From Candidatus Krumholzibacteriota bacterium (lineage in GTDB: Bacteria > Krumholzibacteriota > Krumholzibacteriia > JAJRXK01), in NCBI GenBank assembly GCA_029262065.1, contig JAJDAC010000027.1, positions 484,801-548,800 of the forward strand: a stretch of 64,000 nt of DNA, given 5' to 3'. A program made the translations under genes and the position numbers. The number at the start of each line of letters is the position of its first letter. The first letter of the stretch is position 1. The notes under the pieces were generated by a model that was not told the DNA's origin, made no database searches, and saw only the letters and a list, made by a program, of their open reading frames with translations. Shown piece after piece: positions 8,152 to 16,939 of the stretch.

Positions 8152-10550
8152 CCCTTCAAAACTCTCGCCAACTCATAGACAAGATTGAAGAGGCCACCGC
8201 TCGTCGCGAGCGAATCCTCACGGCTACCTCCGCCGACAGCAAGTTTCGCGCGGAGCACTTTTGTGGGCTGATTGCAGCGGGCATTTTCGATGCCGCGACC
8301 GACTACCTAGATCGACTCGCAGGAGACTCTAAGGGCTTTGTACAAAGGTCCTCGGATTCGGTCGTCTGGAGTCTTGCATGTCTCTTGTACGAAACGAAGA
8401 AGTGGTCGACTCTCGACCAACTTCGAGGACTGCTCAGCGGCCGATCGGATTCCATTCGCTGGAGGGTCCATGTTCGATGTTTGTGGGCCCAGTATAGAGA
8501 GTCGGGGTTTGAAGGCACTACGTTGAAATTAGACGCACCGTCGCAGCTCTCGCAAGAAGCGCTTGCGGACTGGAGCCACTGGCGTGCGTATCAAGCGTAT
8601 CGACAAGACGGGGATTCCGTCCGGGCGATTCACTTGCTAGAACCTGCGATCGGCATTTATCGACTCTCAGGTGAGCATACGGGTCTAATTCGTTGTCTAA
8701 TCCTACGATCGATGCTTCATCGAAACGCCGGTCTTCTCGCATCATCGACAAGAGATGTTGATGAAGCCTTGGCGGTCGCCGAATCATGCGGAAATTTACA
8801 TCTTGCCCGGGAGGCTATGCGCCAGTCTGCGATCGTCTCGTACCGGAGATCTCAGTTTCAATGGTCGGATCTCCTGGCCACTGGAGCAATGGAAATAAAG
8901 GCGGATGGTGCAGACAGTACTATTCCAGCACTTGCAATGATTCGCGCGCGAGTGGCGATGTACCTGTCGAACACTGAAGCTGCCGGCTCTTTCCTTGACC
9001 GCGCAAGGCGTGAACTAAATGCCACGCAGACAAATGCGCGTCTTTGGGCGATTTTGCGTGAGCACGATGGGCTGTTGCATCTCGCAAAACAAGAGCCGCA
9101 AGAAGCGCTTGAGAGCTTCAACGCAGCCGCACAACTACTAGCTGAATGCAAGATTCAGTCATACGAGGCCGCCGAAATTGAGCTTCGCCGTTCCGAAGCC
9201 CTGATCGCGTTGGCAGACTACGCAGCTGCTCTTCGGCATGCCGATGCTGGGCTCGGGCGGTTGGCCGATATCACCGAGGCGCTCGAACGCGGTCATTTGC
9301 TCCGATGCAAGGGCATCGCACTCCACTTTGTCGGTCGTCCGACCGAGGCGGCAGTCCAATTTGTAGCGGCCGAAGCCGAACTGCGGCGCGTAGGCGATCA
9401 CTACGAACTCGGGCGCCTCCTACTCGATAAAGCCGAACTGGGATCCACGTCCGCCGAGAGCAGGGTGGCCGATGCATCCGAGGCGCTCAATATCTTCGAG
9501 CGAATCAAGCTTCCCAACATGGTTGCCCGTGCTACAGATATCCTCGCGTTGGCTCGCATGCGACTCGACCGCGATCGAGCCGTTGAGTCGATAGAGGCGG
9601 ACCTGCACGATTCTCACATCATCGCTGCGTCCGAAAAGACGAAGAGAATCCTGGCCGACTGCGACCAGATCGCGTGCCACGACGGTACGGTCTTGATCAC
9701 TGGTGAAACAGGAGTCGGCAAGGAGATATTCGCGCGGTACGTGCACGACCGTAGCGACCGTTCCGGCAATCAGTTCATCGCTGTCAATTGTGCCGCAATC
9801 CCCGAAACGCTCTTCGAACGCGAGTTCTTCGGAAACAAGAAGGGCGCCTTCACGGGTGCAGACGTTGACCGTCCTGGCCTCGTCCATCTAGCCAACGGTG
9901 GGTCGCTGTTCTTGGATGAAGTTGGCGAAATGCCGCTCTCCATGCAGCCTAAGCTTCTTCGTCTTCTTCAGGAAGGCACGTTTCGGCGCGTAGGAGACGT
10001 CGAAGAATCTCGTGTCGATATTCGATTCATTGCGGCTACGAACGTGTTCCTGAGAAAGCAGGTTGAGCGCAAGGAGTTCAGGGAAGATTTGTTCTATCGC
10101 CTGCGCTGGTTCGAGTACGAAATTCCACCTTTGCGCAAGCGGAAGGCGGATGTGGTTGCACTCATCAAACATGTCCTGAAGCGTGAGAGCAAGAAACACG
10201 GCGTTACCTACTGGATCGACAAGCAGAGCTGGCTGTTGCTGAAGCGGCATACCTGGCCTGGCAACGTGCGAGAGCTGGAGGCCGCAGTTTGTTCCGCTGC
10301 TGCTCGATCCGGTGACGACGGCTGCATCACCGCTCGCGATCTTCCGGCTGAGTTGGCAATTGGAGCGCGCTCCGAGTCGCGTAGGCTTCCACTCCAAAAA
10401 GAACTGGAAGTCCGCGAAAGAGAACTGATTCTCGAAGCCCTTGCCGCTTGTGACTACCAGAGGTCCGACGCCGCGATCGCGCTAGGCATTGGACGCAATA
10501 CACTGTACGAAAAAATGAAAAAGCTGGGGATCAAGCCCGAAAAGCGCTGA
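8148..10550 (+). CDS. TPR-containing sigma-54-dependent activator
   Basis: 800 residues from GTG 8148, which follows GGGAGGA and overlaps the stop of the upstream small gene by 4 bp. The first ~490 residues are helical TPR-like repeats in place of a usual sensor domain. The AAA+ domain follows, with Walker A GETGVGK (519-525), canonical GAFTGA (566-571) and FLDEVGEMP. The C-terminal Fis-type helix-turn-helix includes DAAIALGIGRNTLYEKMKK. TPR arrays on enhancer-binding proteins imply control by a protein or peptide partner. Base composition (roughly 50-55% G+C in sampled lines) is clearly lower than in flanking genes, suggesting transfer. Its likely targets are the two SGDPDGG genes and perhaps the lipoprotein at 10700, but I found no good sigma-54 promoter near them. 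Confidence 0.88.
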   Translation: MTLQNSRQLIDKIEEATARRERILTATSADSKFRAEHFCGLIAAGIFDAATDYLDRLAGDSKGFVQRSSDSVVWSLACLLYETKKWSTLDQLRGLLSGRSDSIRWRVHVRCLWAQYRESGFEGTTLKLDAPSQLSQEALADWSHWRAYQAYRQDGDSVRAIHLLEPAIGIYRLSGEHTGLIRCLILRSMLHRNAGLLASSTRDVDEALAVAESCGNLHLAREAMRQSAIVSYRRSQFQWSDLLATGAMEIKADGADSTIPALAMIRARVAMYLSNTEAAGSFLDRARRELNATQTNARLWAILREHDGLLHLAKQEPQEALESFNAAAQLLAECKIQSYEAAEIELRRSEALIALADYAAALRHADAGLGRLADITEALERGHLLRCKGIALHFVGRPTEAAVQFVAAEAELRRVGDHYELGRLLLDKAELGSTSAESRVADASEALNIFERIKLPNMVARATDILALARMRLDRDRAVESIEADLHDSHIIAASEKTKRILADCDQIACHDGTVLITGETGVGKEIFARYVHDRSDRSGNQFIAVNCAAIPETLFEREFFGNKKGAFTGADVDRPGLVHLANGGSLFLDEVGEMPLSMQPKLLRLLQEGTFRRVGDVEESRVDIRFIAATNVFLRKQVERKEFREDLFYRLRWFEYEIPPLRKRKADVVALIKHVLKRESKKHGVTYWIDKQSWLLLKRHTWPGNVRELEAAVCSAAARSGDDGCITARDLPAELAIGARSESRRLPLQKELEVRERELILEALAACDYQRSDAAIALGIGRNTLYEKMKKLGIKPEKR

Positions 10551-10624
10551 TCAACCAGTCGTCGTTCTCGCCGAACCCGTTTGGAACAAGGAGACTTTTC
10601 CGCACCGAAAAAAAGCCGGCCCGC

Positions 10625-10640
10625 ATTCTTGTATCAAAAA
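10625..10640 (+). promoter_or_regulatory. Promoter-like element ATTCTTGTATCAAAAA
   Basis: The element lies 60 bp upstream of the lipoprotein gene at 10700. It resembles GTTCCTGTATCAAA (212-225, before the first subtilase), ATTCTGATACAAAAA (12771-12785, before the ECF sigma gene) and ATTCTGGTACAAT (20088-20100). It may be an extended -10 element or the site of a dedicated sigma factor. This rests on eye alignment only. Confidence 0.35.
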
Positions 10641-10699
10641 CAAACCTCGCAGCTCTTTCGTGCGTTCGAATCAATTGAACCCAAGCACGGAGACCTGCA

Positions 10700-11326
10700 A
10701 TGACAATCACTCGCAGTATCTTTCTCGTCTTGATCGCACTCGCCGCATTCGTTGGGTGTGCTGACAACCCCACCGTTCCCGAGGCCGCCGACAAACGCCA
10801 ACTCCAGTATCTGCCTGGCCAACCATATCCCTACATCCCATGCGACCGGGCTCAGGATGTCATCGACTCGGCGCAGCAGTTGGCGAATCTGGGTGCAGTT
10901 CCCCAGTCCACGGTGAACTTCCTGAAGATCAACAGCAAGAAGCTGTGCAACAACGACACGTTCTACCGCGACGCAGTCACCGGTGTGAGCTGGCAGTTCA
11001 ACCCGGCCAAGGGTGGCGGATCGGTAGATGGCGGCACCTGGACGGTACACAACATCTTCGGCGGGCAAGTCGGTAGTGGTCAGCTGCACATCGTCACCGA
11101 CGCGGGTGGAAACATCACTGGTCACACGGCCTCCGGTGGTGTTCTGCTCGGCGAGGTCGATTCCGAGCAGATCGGTGACACCTGGGAAGAGACCTGCCCC
11201 GATGGATCCACGGTAGAGTGCGGTAGCTTTCAGTTGGAGTTCAGCCAGGGATACTCGTGGCTCATCGAGAACATCCTGAAGACTCCGACCGAAGACATCT
11301 GCGCCGACTGCCCAGTAAGTCCCTGA
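10700..11326 (+). CDS. Putative lipoprotein of unknown function
   Basis: 208 residues from ATG 10700, behind GGAGA. The signal ends in a lipobox AFVGC, giving lipidated Cys20. The mature protein begins Asp-Asn-Pro-rich and includes an N-terminal helical stretch, then a Gly/Thr-rich beta domain (VDGGTWTVHNIFGG, GHTASGGVLLGE) and a C-terminal part with several Cys residues (ETCPDGSTVECG, DICADCP) that could form disulfides. I do not recognise the family. It lies 150 bp after the TPR sigma-54 activator and ends at a strong terminator shared with the convergent subtilase gene. Confidence 0.72.
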   Translation: MTITRSIFLVLIALAAFVGCADNPTVPEAADKRQLQYLPGQPYPYIPCDRAQDVIDSAQQLANLGAVPQSTVNFLKINSKKLCNNDTFYRDAVTGVSWQFNPAKGGGSVDGGTWTVHNIFGGQVGSGQLHIVTDAGGNITGHTASGGVLLGEVDSEQIGDTWEETCPDGSTVECGSFQLEFSQGYSWLIENILKTPTEDICADCPVSP

Positions 11327-11351
11327 CCCTGGACCCAAACTATGAAACAAG

Positions 11352-11382
11352 AAAGGGGCCGCGTACACCACGCGGCCCCTTT
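11352..11382. terminator. Bidirectional rho-independent-type terminator
   Basis: Perfect 13-bp arms AAAGGGGCCGCGT / ACGCGGCCCCTTT with a 5-nt loop sit between the convergent genes ending at 11326 and 11404. The A/T ends of the stem give a short U-tract in both directions. Confidence 0.85.
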
Positions 11383-11403
11383 CGGCGTTCAACTCCGGGT
11401 AAG

Positions 11404-12708
11404 CTACCGAAGCTGCGTATGCAGCGGACCCTGCGGTACCAGTCCCCGTGCCGTCCGGAACGGATCGATCCTTCCGTACATGCAGGATGTTGTGGGCACC
11501 ACGGACTTCGCATTTTCAATCAACGCATTCAACGCTTCTGTCGGCACCATGCCACCAATCTCCATGATCGTAGCTATGGACCCGGCTACCAATGGTGCGG
11601 CGAACGAAGTCCCCGAGCCAGTGGTTACTCCGGGCGGCATTTGTCCGTAGCCAGGGTAAGCGCTCTCAATGTCCACTCCCGGTGCACCCAACCGAAGGTT
11701 CATTCCAAACCGACTGAATGGTGCGAGGACATCGACCCCGTCCACGGCAATTACTCCAACCACATTGGGACGGGTGGCCAAGGGCGACGGTGGTGGAGCG
11801 ATGGAAACATTCTTGTAGTCGTAGTTGCCCGCCGCGGCCACCACCACGATGCCTCGCTGCTCCAGATCATTCAGAAGGCGATTCACCACCGTAACGTTGT
11901 TGCTGGTGGACATGCTCAGGTTGATGATGTTGATGTGAAGTTCGGGATTCAGTGCCAACACTAGGAATCGCACGAAGTCCTGCAGACTTCCGGTTCCGTT
12001 GTAGTCCAGAATTCGCACGGGCACAATCGTCGCGTCGGGCGCTACTCGCAGCACGCACCCTGCCACGTGGGTGCCATGGCCGAACGCCGGTGCGGCCGCG
12101 GGATTGTCGGGCGGGGGTTCGACCGACCCCAACACGTGAATCGCCGGCTCAAGCAACTGGAGATTGTTTGCCAGCAACGGGTGGCTGCTGTCGACCCCGG
12201 TGTCACCCACCAGAATCCGTACGCGGTTGCCGGTGCCCAACTCGTGCAGCTTGGACAGGCTCAGATGCTCCAAAGCCTGGCTGTGTCGTCCTGGTGTCCA
12301 TTCGCCTTCGTAGAAGCCGAACGTGTAGTCGTTACCTGCGGTGCCCACTCCGTTGTTGGGTGACGCCGCCTGTATATCGGGGTCGGCCACCAGGGCTGAA
12401 ACCGTGTACACGCCTTGCAGTACCGCGTGACGCAGTCCAATGGTCTCCACGATTTCCAGGTCGAAGCTGTCGGCGATCTGCTCGAGGGTTCGCGATCCCG
12501 GCATCGCGAGTCGAACGATGACCTTGCTGGGGTCGACGGGTTCCAACGGCACGAATTGTTGATTGCCGCCCTGCCACACCTGCACCTTGCTTTCGCTGTC
12601 GGAGGGCGGGGGCGTTTCCACGGGCCGGTATTCGCATCCCACGAATCCGAGCACCAGAACGGCAAGAAGTGTGGCGAGAGGTTTCCGTGGAATCATGCGT
12701 CCGATCAT
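11404..12708 (-). CDS. Lipoprotein subtilisin-like serine protease (S8), second copy
   Basis: 434 residues from ATG 12708, behind GGGAGCC; ATG 12696 is an alternative. The lipoprotein signal ends LGFVGC (Cys25). A ~100-residue N-terminal region resembles a protease prodomain (TLEQIADSFDLEIVETIGL), then a conserved FGFYEG motif shared with the subtilase at 325. Triad: Asp169 (VGDTGVDSSHP), His211 (GHGTHVAG) and Ser368 (GSGTSFAAP). It is predicted to be lipid-anchored outside the cytoplasm. It is divergent from an ECF sigma / zinc-finger / TPR-CHAT operon and shares with it a mirror-image promoter region. The same subtilase/ECF pairing occurs at the left edge of the window, which argues that the pair is functional rather than chance. 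Confidence 0.92.
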   Translation of the reverse strand: MIGRMIPRKPLATLLAVLVLGFVGCEYRPVETPPPSDSESKVQVWQGGNQQFVPLEPVDPSKVIVRLAMPGSRTLEQIADSFDLEIVETIGLRHAVLQGVYTVSALVADPDIQAASPNNGVGTAGNDYTFGFYEGEWTPGRHSQALEHLSLSKLHELGTGNRVRILVGDTGVDSSHPLLANNLQLLEPAIHVLGSVEPPPDNPAAAPAFGHGTHVAGCVLRVAPDATIVPVRILDYNGTGSLQDFVRFLVLALNPELHINIINLSMSTSNNVTVVNRLLNDLEQRGIVVVAAAGNYDYKNVSIAPPPSPLATRPNVVGVIAVDGVDVLAPFSRFGMNLRLGAPGVDIESAYPGYGQMPPGVTTGSGTSFAAPLVAGSIATIMEIGGMVPTEALNALIENAKSVVPTTSCMYGRIDPFRTARGLVPQGPLHTQLR

Positions 12709-12767
12709 ATATCAGGCTCCCGTTATGGTGTGAGACGTTCGCACCGCCCGGGTAAGAGCAGCCAGGG

Positions 12768-12830
12768 CCAATTCTGATACAAAAATTGTGAAATGGTCAC
12801 TTTTTTCGGGTTTCTGAGTATCAGAATTGG
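12768..12830. promoter_or_regulatory. Mirror-image promoter/operator between subtilase and ECF sigma genes
   Basis: Perfect 13-bp inverted arms CCAATTCTGATAC (12768-12780) and GTATCAGAATTGG (12818-12830) flank a 37-bp A/T-rich spacer that contains GTGA-AATGG-TCAC. Each arm reads in the same sense toward its own gene, 98 bp before ATG 12878 and 110 bp before ATG 12708. Two identical divergent promoters, or a pair of operator half-sites, would explain it. Confidence 0.68.
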
Positions 12831-12877
12831 GGTAGGTGGCCCTTGTAGCGTCACCCAGCTATCGCAGAGGTCTACCC

Positions 12878-13537
12878 ATGAGCTACGATATGAACCGAAC
12901 GCCAGCTTCCCAAAGCCCAGACGCGGCGCGGCCCAGTGCCAAACCATTACGCCGCCGCGGGCCACTTCCTTTGCCCAGCTCCCCCGCGCCCATGGACACC
13001 GAACGCTCCGATTCCGATCTGGTCGCCGCGTGTCGCGAGGGTAACGAACGTGCGTGGGAGCAGTTGGTACTTCGCTACCAGGGGCTGGTGTATTCCACCG
13101 CCGTGGAGGCGGGACTCACCCACGACGACTCGGCCGACGTGTTTCAGCACGTTTGGACCGAGTTCTACCGATCCCTGCCCCGCTTTCGCCATGCTATCAC
13201 CTTGCCGCGGTGGCTGGTGGTGGCCACGCGAAGGCACTCATATAAGGTTGCAGCCCGACGCCGCCGCGTGGTGCGCGAGACCTACCACGAAATGGTCGAT
13301 CCCAAGGCGCTGCCCGACGAGAAGGTCGAGGCGTTGGAAAGCCGCCGTCGACTGGAAGTTGCCATGGAGAAGCTGGACGCCTCGTGCGACAAGCTGTTGC
13401 GCATGTTGTTCTTCAGCTCCCAGAAGGTTCGCTACGCCGAAGTCGCCCGCCGGACCAAGATTGCCATTGGATCCATCGGCCCCACCCGTGCTCGTTGTCT
13501 GCAGAAACTGCGAGTTGAACTCGGAGGTGCAGAATGA
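12878..13537 (+). CDS. ECF-type RNA polymerase sigma factor
   Basis: 219 residues from ATG 12878, which has GAGG 7 bp upstream; ATG 12992 would remove a basic, Pro-rich leader. Region 2 is clear (DLVAACREGNERAWEQLV, DVFQHVWTEFYRSL), followed by a basic linker (ATRRHSYKVAARRRRVV) and region 4 with the helix-turn-helix YAEVARRTKIAIGSIGPTRA. It lacks the large C-terminal extensions of some ECF groups. Its stop overlaps the start of the next gene by 4 bp. It probably transcribes this operon and the divergent subtilase gene through the mirrored element between them; that is inference from position. Confidence 0.9.
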   Translation: MSYDMNRTPASQSPDAARPSAKPLRRRGPLPLPSSPAPMDTERSDSDLVAACREGNERAWEQLVLRYQGLVYSTAVEAGLTHDDSADVFQHVWTEFYRSLPRFRHAITLPRWLVVATRRHSYKVAARRRRVVRETYHEMVDPKALPDEKVEALESRRRLEVAMEKLDASCDKLLRMLFFSSQKVRYAEVARRTKIAIGSIGPTRARCLQKLRVELGGAE

Positions 13538-14130
13538 ACCCCACGCCCAACGCACACCCCGATTTTGACCAGTGGCTGGACTGGGTCCATGAACGCGGCG
13601 ACCTCACCGACCGGCTGGCGTTTGAAGCGCACTTCGATGTCTGCATGAAATGCAAAACGAACATGCCCATGCTGAATGACTTGCGCCGCAGTAGAAATCA
13701 GAAGCAGTGGACGCTTCCCCAGGCCAAGACCCTGGATATTGCCTCGGCGTTTCCCCGTGTAGCTTGGGCGCCGACGAGATCGGCATCTCCCCTGCAGTTG
13801 TACTGGGCCCCGTCCGATGTACGAGCGCAGACGCTGACGGTGTCGGAAAACCGTTCGCTGAACGAAGCCATACCCGGTGCCGAAATAAGCATCGAGGCCA
13901 CGCCTCCCGGCGAAACAGCGTTCTGGACCATTGAGGGATGTGTGTGGCTACACGATGAATCCATTCCACGCGCCGAACTTGTCATTTCCCACGGCGAGCA
14001 CGTGGTGGTACATACGTCCGTGCAGAGCGGAGAGTTCTTTCGTATCGAAGAAATCCTGCCGCCGGGTTGGGAACTGGAAGTTCATCTTCCCGACGGTCGG
14101 GTCTTGCAGTTGGTTGATGACAACTCATGA
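13534..14130 (+). CDS. Putative zinc-finger anti-sigma-like protein
   Basis: 198 residues. The N-terminus carries a His-x3-Cys-x2-Cys cluster (FEAHFDVCMKCKTNM), the signature of zinc-binding anti-sigma domains. No transmembrane segment is seen, so it would be cytoplasmic. The C-terminal half is beta-rich (ISIEATPPGETAFWTI, LPDGRVLQLVDDNS) and may be an Ig-like or partner-binding domain. Start and stop each overlap the neighbouring genes by 4 bp (ATGA), so sigma factor, this protein and the CHAT protein are made as a unit. A role as anti-sigma factor or adaptor that is cut by the CHAT protease is plausible but not shown. Confidence 0.75.
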   Translation: MNPTPNAHPDFDQWLDWVHERGDLTDRLAFEAHFDVCMKCKTNMPMLNDLRRSRNQKQWTLPQAKTLDIASAFPRVAWAPTRSASPLQLYWAPSDVRAQTLTVSENRSLNEAIPGAEISIEATPPGETAFWTIEGCVWLHDESIPRAELVISHGEHVVVHTSVQSGEFFRIEEILPPGWELEVHLPDGRVLQLVDDNS

Positions 14131-16895
14131 ACTCGAATGCCCCGGTCCATGCCCTCCGGCAGTTGTTGGAGTTGCCCGCCGACCCAACCTTGTTGGGGGC
14201 ATGGGGCGCGGTTATAGGCCTAAGGCCGGGCCAGACCGATTCGGCGCTACGTGAGTTTTCTTCCCTGCTGCTGCAGACCATATGGGAATCGCCGCACCTA
14301 TCGTTGCGGGCCATTGCCCATGTTTCGGCGGCTATCGACGGGACCATGGACGATGCCAGCCGCGCGCGACTGTATCGGCTTACCGGCCACGGATTTCGCG
14401 CCGTGGGCAAGGCGGCCGAAGCCGCGAAACAATACAAGCTGGCGCGTACGTACTTCCTGCGCACGGGAGATCACGCAGAAGTAGGACGTACGGCCATTGG
14501 CTACGTGTACGCGTTGGCATTGTTGGGTCGAAGCAACGATGCGTTGTCCATTGCCAAGGAAGGCCGCCGCAAGCTACCCAGAGACGACCTCCAGGCCCGC
14601 GGGCGATTGGAGCTCAACCTGGCGCTGGCGTTTCTTCGCGCCGGTCGCCATCGCATAGCCGAGCGTCGATACCGTCGTGCCATGCAGGTCTGTGAAGAGG
14701 CCCAGGATGCGGCGGGTGTGGGTGCTTGCCTGCACCACCTGGGCATGATTGCCTCGCGCCAGGGTCACGTGGAACAGGCCATCGAGTTTCATACCAACGC
14801 CAACGCGCACCTCGAGTCGGCGAATCTCCCCGTAGCTGCGTTGTACTGCAAGGCCGCATTGGCTCTGGCCGAAATGTCGCTCGGCGACTGGGAAGTCTCT
14901 CTCAAGAAATTGCGCAAGCTAAGAGCCCAGTTCGAAGACGTAGGCGACCAGCGCGCCGAGGCCCTGGTGCGCCGGGATCTCGCTTCGGGGCTGGCCCGGT
15001 TGGGAGTCGTGGAGGCGGCAGCCGAGGAGGGAGTGCAGGCATTTCGCTTGCTGCGCCAATTGGGTCTGGATGACGAAGAGGCCCGCTTGGCTCTGTTCCT
15101 GGGCCGCTTGTTCGCGGAAAAGAAATGGCACGAAGAAGCCCAATGCTACCTGCAACAGGCACGGACCTTCTACCGGGCCTCGGGCGATCAGTGGATGACC
15201 CATCGAGCGAGTGTGGAGTTGGCCAGTGCGCTGGTGGCGTCCGGTGACGTAGCAGGCGGGTTGGAGCTGTTGCGACCCAGTCGTCGCTATCTGGAGAGGG
15301 TCGACCCAAGTGGAGACGGTGTGTTGAGCCTGACCATTTGGGCTGAAGCCCAGTTGGCCCGGCGGCGCGCTTCGTACGCGGAAACGGCCGCGCGCAAGGC
15401 GCGCAGGCGAGCCAAGAGGTACCCCGCGGTCCTGTTGCGGCCTCGTTTGGCTCTCTGTCTGGCGCGCGCGTGTGCCCTGAGAAACCGCCATGCGCAGGCG
15501 GTGACCTGGGCCGAGCGTGCCGCGAGCGAACAAGAAGATATCTGGCGCAAGTTCGGTGACCGCGGCTTGCGCGACACGCTGTCTGAATCCCGCTCCCGAA
15601 TCTTTGCCAAGGCCAGCGCCATCGTGGCGCAGCACGGGGGGCGCCGCGCCGGTCATCGAGCACTGGAACTCATTGCCCAGTCGCGGTCAGCGTTGCTATT
15701 GGAAGACTGCCTGCAAAGCCAGCGCTCGGGTCACCCCGCGCGGGGACTTCGAACTGCTTTGGAGAAACTGCGTGACGACCTGTTGGAACGGCCCCTGGAA
15801 GTGGACGCTCAGCTGCGCAACGCCGGGCTCCGCGAAGAAATTGAATACGTTTCCCAGAAGTTGGTCACGGCTACGCGAGGGGCAGCCCCGATGAATCGTG
15901 CACTTCGCGGCAACGTGGAAGAGTGGTCGGCGCGACTGGGCCAACGCGAATTGGTTCTCTTCGATCGCGACTCCGAAGGATGGCAGGCGTTCGTGGTCCG
16001 AACCAATGGTTCGATCGACATGGTGCGCCTGACCGATCTTGATACTGTACTCCGCGACAACTGGGGACCTCTGCAACTTACCCTCAAGGCGGCCGCGCGA
16101 GCCCCTCAGGGTCGTCGCGGTGACTTCGTGCGACGGACCCAGCGCGACTCGGTTGCTCGGTTGGATCGAATCGGTGCGGCTATATGGGATAGGGTAGAAC
16201 TGAATGAGGCCGAGGCGGTTGTGGTTCCGTACGGCGAACTGCACAACGTCCCGCTCGAGGCACTTTCCGCGAGCGGAAACATCACGCTGACCCGACTGCC
16301 ACACCCGTCGTTGGTGCGACCACAACGCTCAAGTCAGCATCGATCCCTGGGCGACGCATTGGTGTTGCACGGACCCGCGAAGGGAACCGAACAGGAAGCC
16401 GTGGATGTTGCACAGCAATTGACCGAGGCAGGATTTCGAACCACGCGTGGCGATCAACGTGGGCTGCTGGGCGAGAGTCGCAAGCAGCCATGGAAGGTAC
16501 TGCACATTGCCGCCCACGGAAGCTTGCATCCCGAAGGCTGGCTGCTGTCGGCATTGCAGTTGGCCGACGGCTGGCTGGGGTTCGAGGCGTTGGAACGTCG
16601 TACCGTTCGCGATTCACTGGTGTACATGTCCAGCTGCGAGTCGGGCGTGGTGAATCAGAACTCCGGCGCCAACCTACAAGGCTGGTTGGCCTCGGGCTTG
16701 GCGGCTGGCGCGCGCGAGCTGATCTTGTCCTTGTGGAAACTGGACGATCGCTCGGCTTCGCGGTTTGCCGAGCTCTTCTACGACGAGTGGCGCACGGGGT
16801 CGAGCGCCGCACATAGCGCAGTGCTGGCCCGACGTAAGTTGCGGCAAGAGCAACCGCACCCGTTTTCCTGGGCGCCCTTCATAGCAGTAGGGTAG
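14127..16895 (+). CDS. TPR-CHAT protein (caspase-like protease)
   Basis: 922 residues. About 500 residues of TPR repeats (for example AGRHRIAERRYRRAMQVCEE and LGMIASRQGHVEQAIEFH) precede a linker and a C-terminal CHAT domain. The catalytic dyad is visible: His797 in LHIAAHGSLHPEG and Cys837 in VYMSSCESGVV, followed by the typical GWLASGLAAGARELILSLW segment. CHAT domains are caspase-like cysteine proteases; TPR-CHAT proteins act in Craspase and other conflict systems, cutting a partner on activation. Here the gene is coupled to an ECF sigma factor and a zinc-finger protein, and a subtilase is divergent, which suggests a proteolytic relay or stress switch. No CRISPR or gasdermin-like gene is present in the window. 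Confidence 0.93.
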   Translation: MNSNAPVHALRQLLELPADPTLLGAWGAVIGLRPGQTDSALREFSSLLLQTIWESPHLSLRAIAHVSAAIDGTMDDASRARLYRLTGHGFRAVGKAAEAAKQYKLARTYFLRTGDHAEVGRTAIGYVYALALLGRSNDALSIAKEGRRKLPRDDLQARGRLELNLALAFLRAGRHRIAERRYRRAMQVCEEAQDAAGVGACLHHLGMIASRQGHVEQAIEFHTNANAHLESANLPVAALYCKAALALAEMSLGDWEVSLKKLRKLRAQFEDVGDQRAEALVRRDLASGLARLGVVEAAAEEGVQAFRLLRQLGLDDEEARLALFLGRLFAEKKWHEEAQCYLQQARTFYRASGDQWMTHRASVELASALVASGDVAGGLELLRPSRRYLERVDPSGDGVLSLTIWAEAQLARRRASYAETAARKARRRAKRYPAVLLRPRLALCLARACALRNRHAQAVTWAERAASEQEDIWRKFGDRGLRDTLSESRSRIFAKASAIVAQHGGRRAGHRALELIAQSRSALLLEDCLQSQRSGHPARGLRTALEKLRDDLLERPLEVDAQLRNAGLREEIEYVSQKLVTATRGAAPMNRALRGNVEEWSARLGQRELVLFDRDSEGWQAFVVRTNGSIDMVRLTDLDTVLRDNWGPLQLTLKAAARAPQGRRGDFVRRTQRDSVARLDRIGAAIWDRVELNEAEAVVVPYGELHNVPLEALSASGNITLTRLPHPSLVRPQRSSQHRSLGDALVLHGPAKGTEQEAVDVAQQLTEAGFRTTRGDQRGLLGESRKQPWKVLHIAAHGSLHPEGWLLSALQLADGWLGFEALERRTVRDSLVYMSSCESGVVNQNSGANLQGWLASGLAAGARELILSLWKLDDRSASRFAELFYDEWRTGSSAAHSAVLARRKLRQEQPHPFSWAPFIAVG

Positions 16896-16939
16896 ACTGG
16901 CTCTCGGTCCATACGCCCACTCGATTGAAAGGTCCCCCC

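Noticed and set aside
14127..16895. Craspase (gRAMP-type CRISPR) system
   Set aside because: TPR-CHAT and an ECF sigma factor are present, but there is no gRAMP, Csx30-like or CRISPR element in the window.
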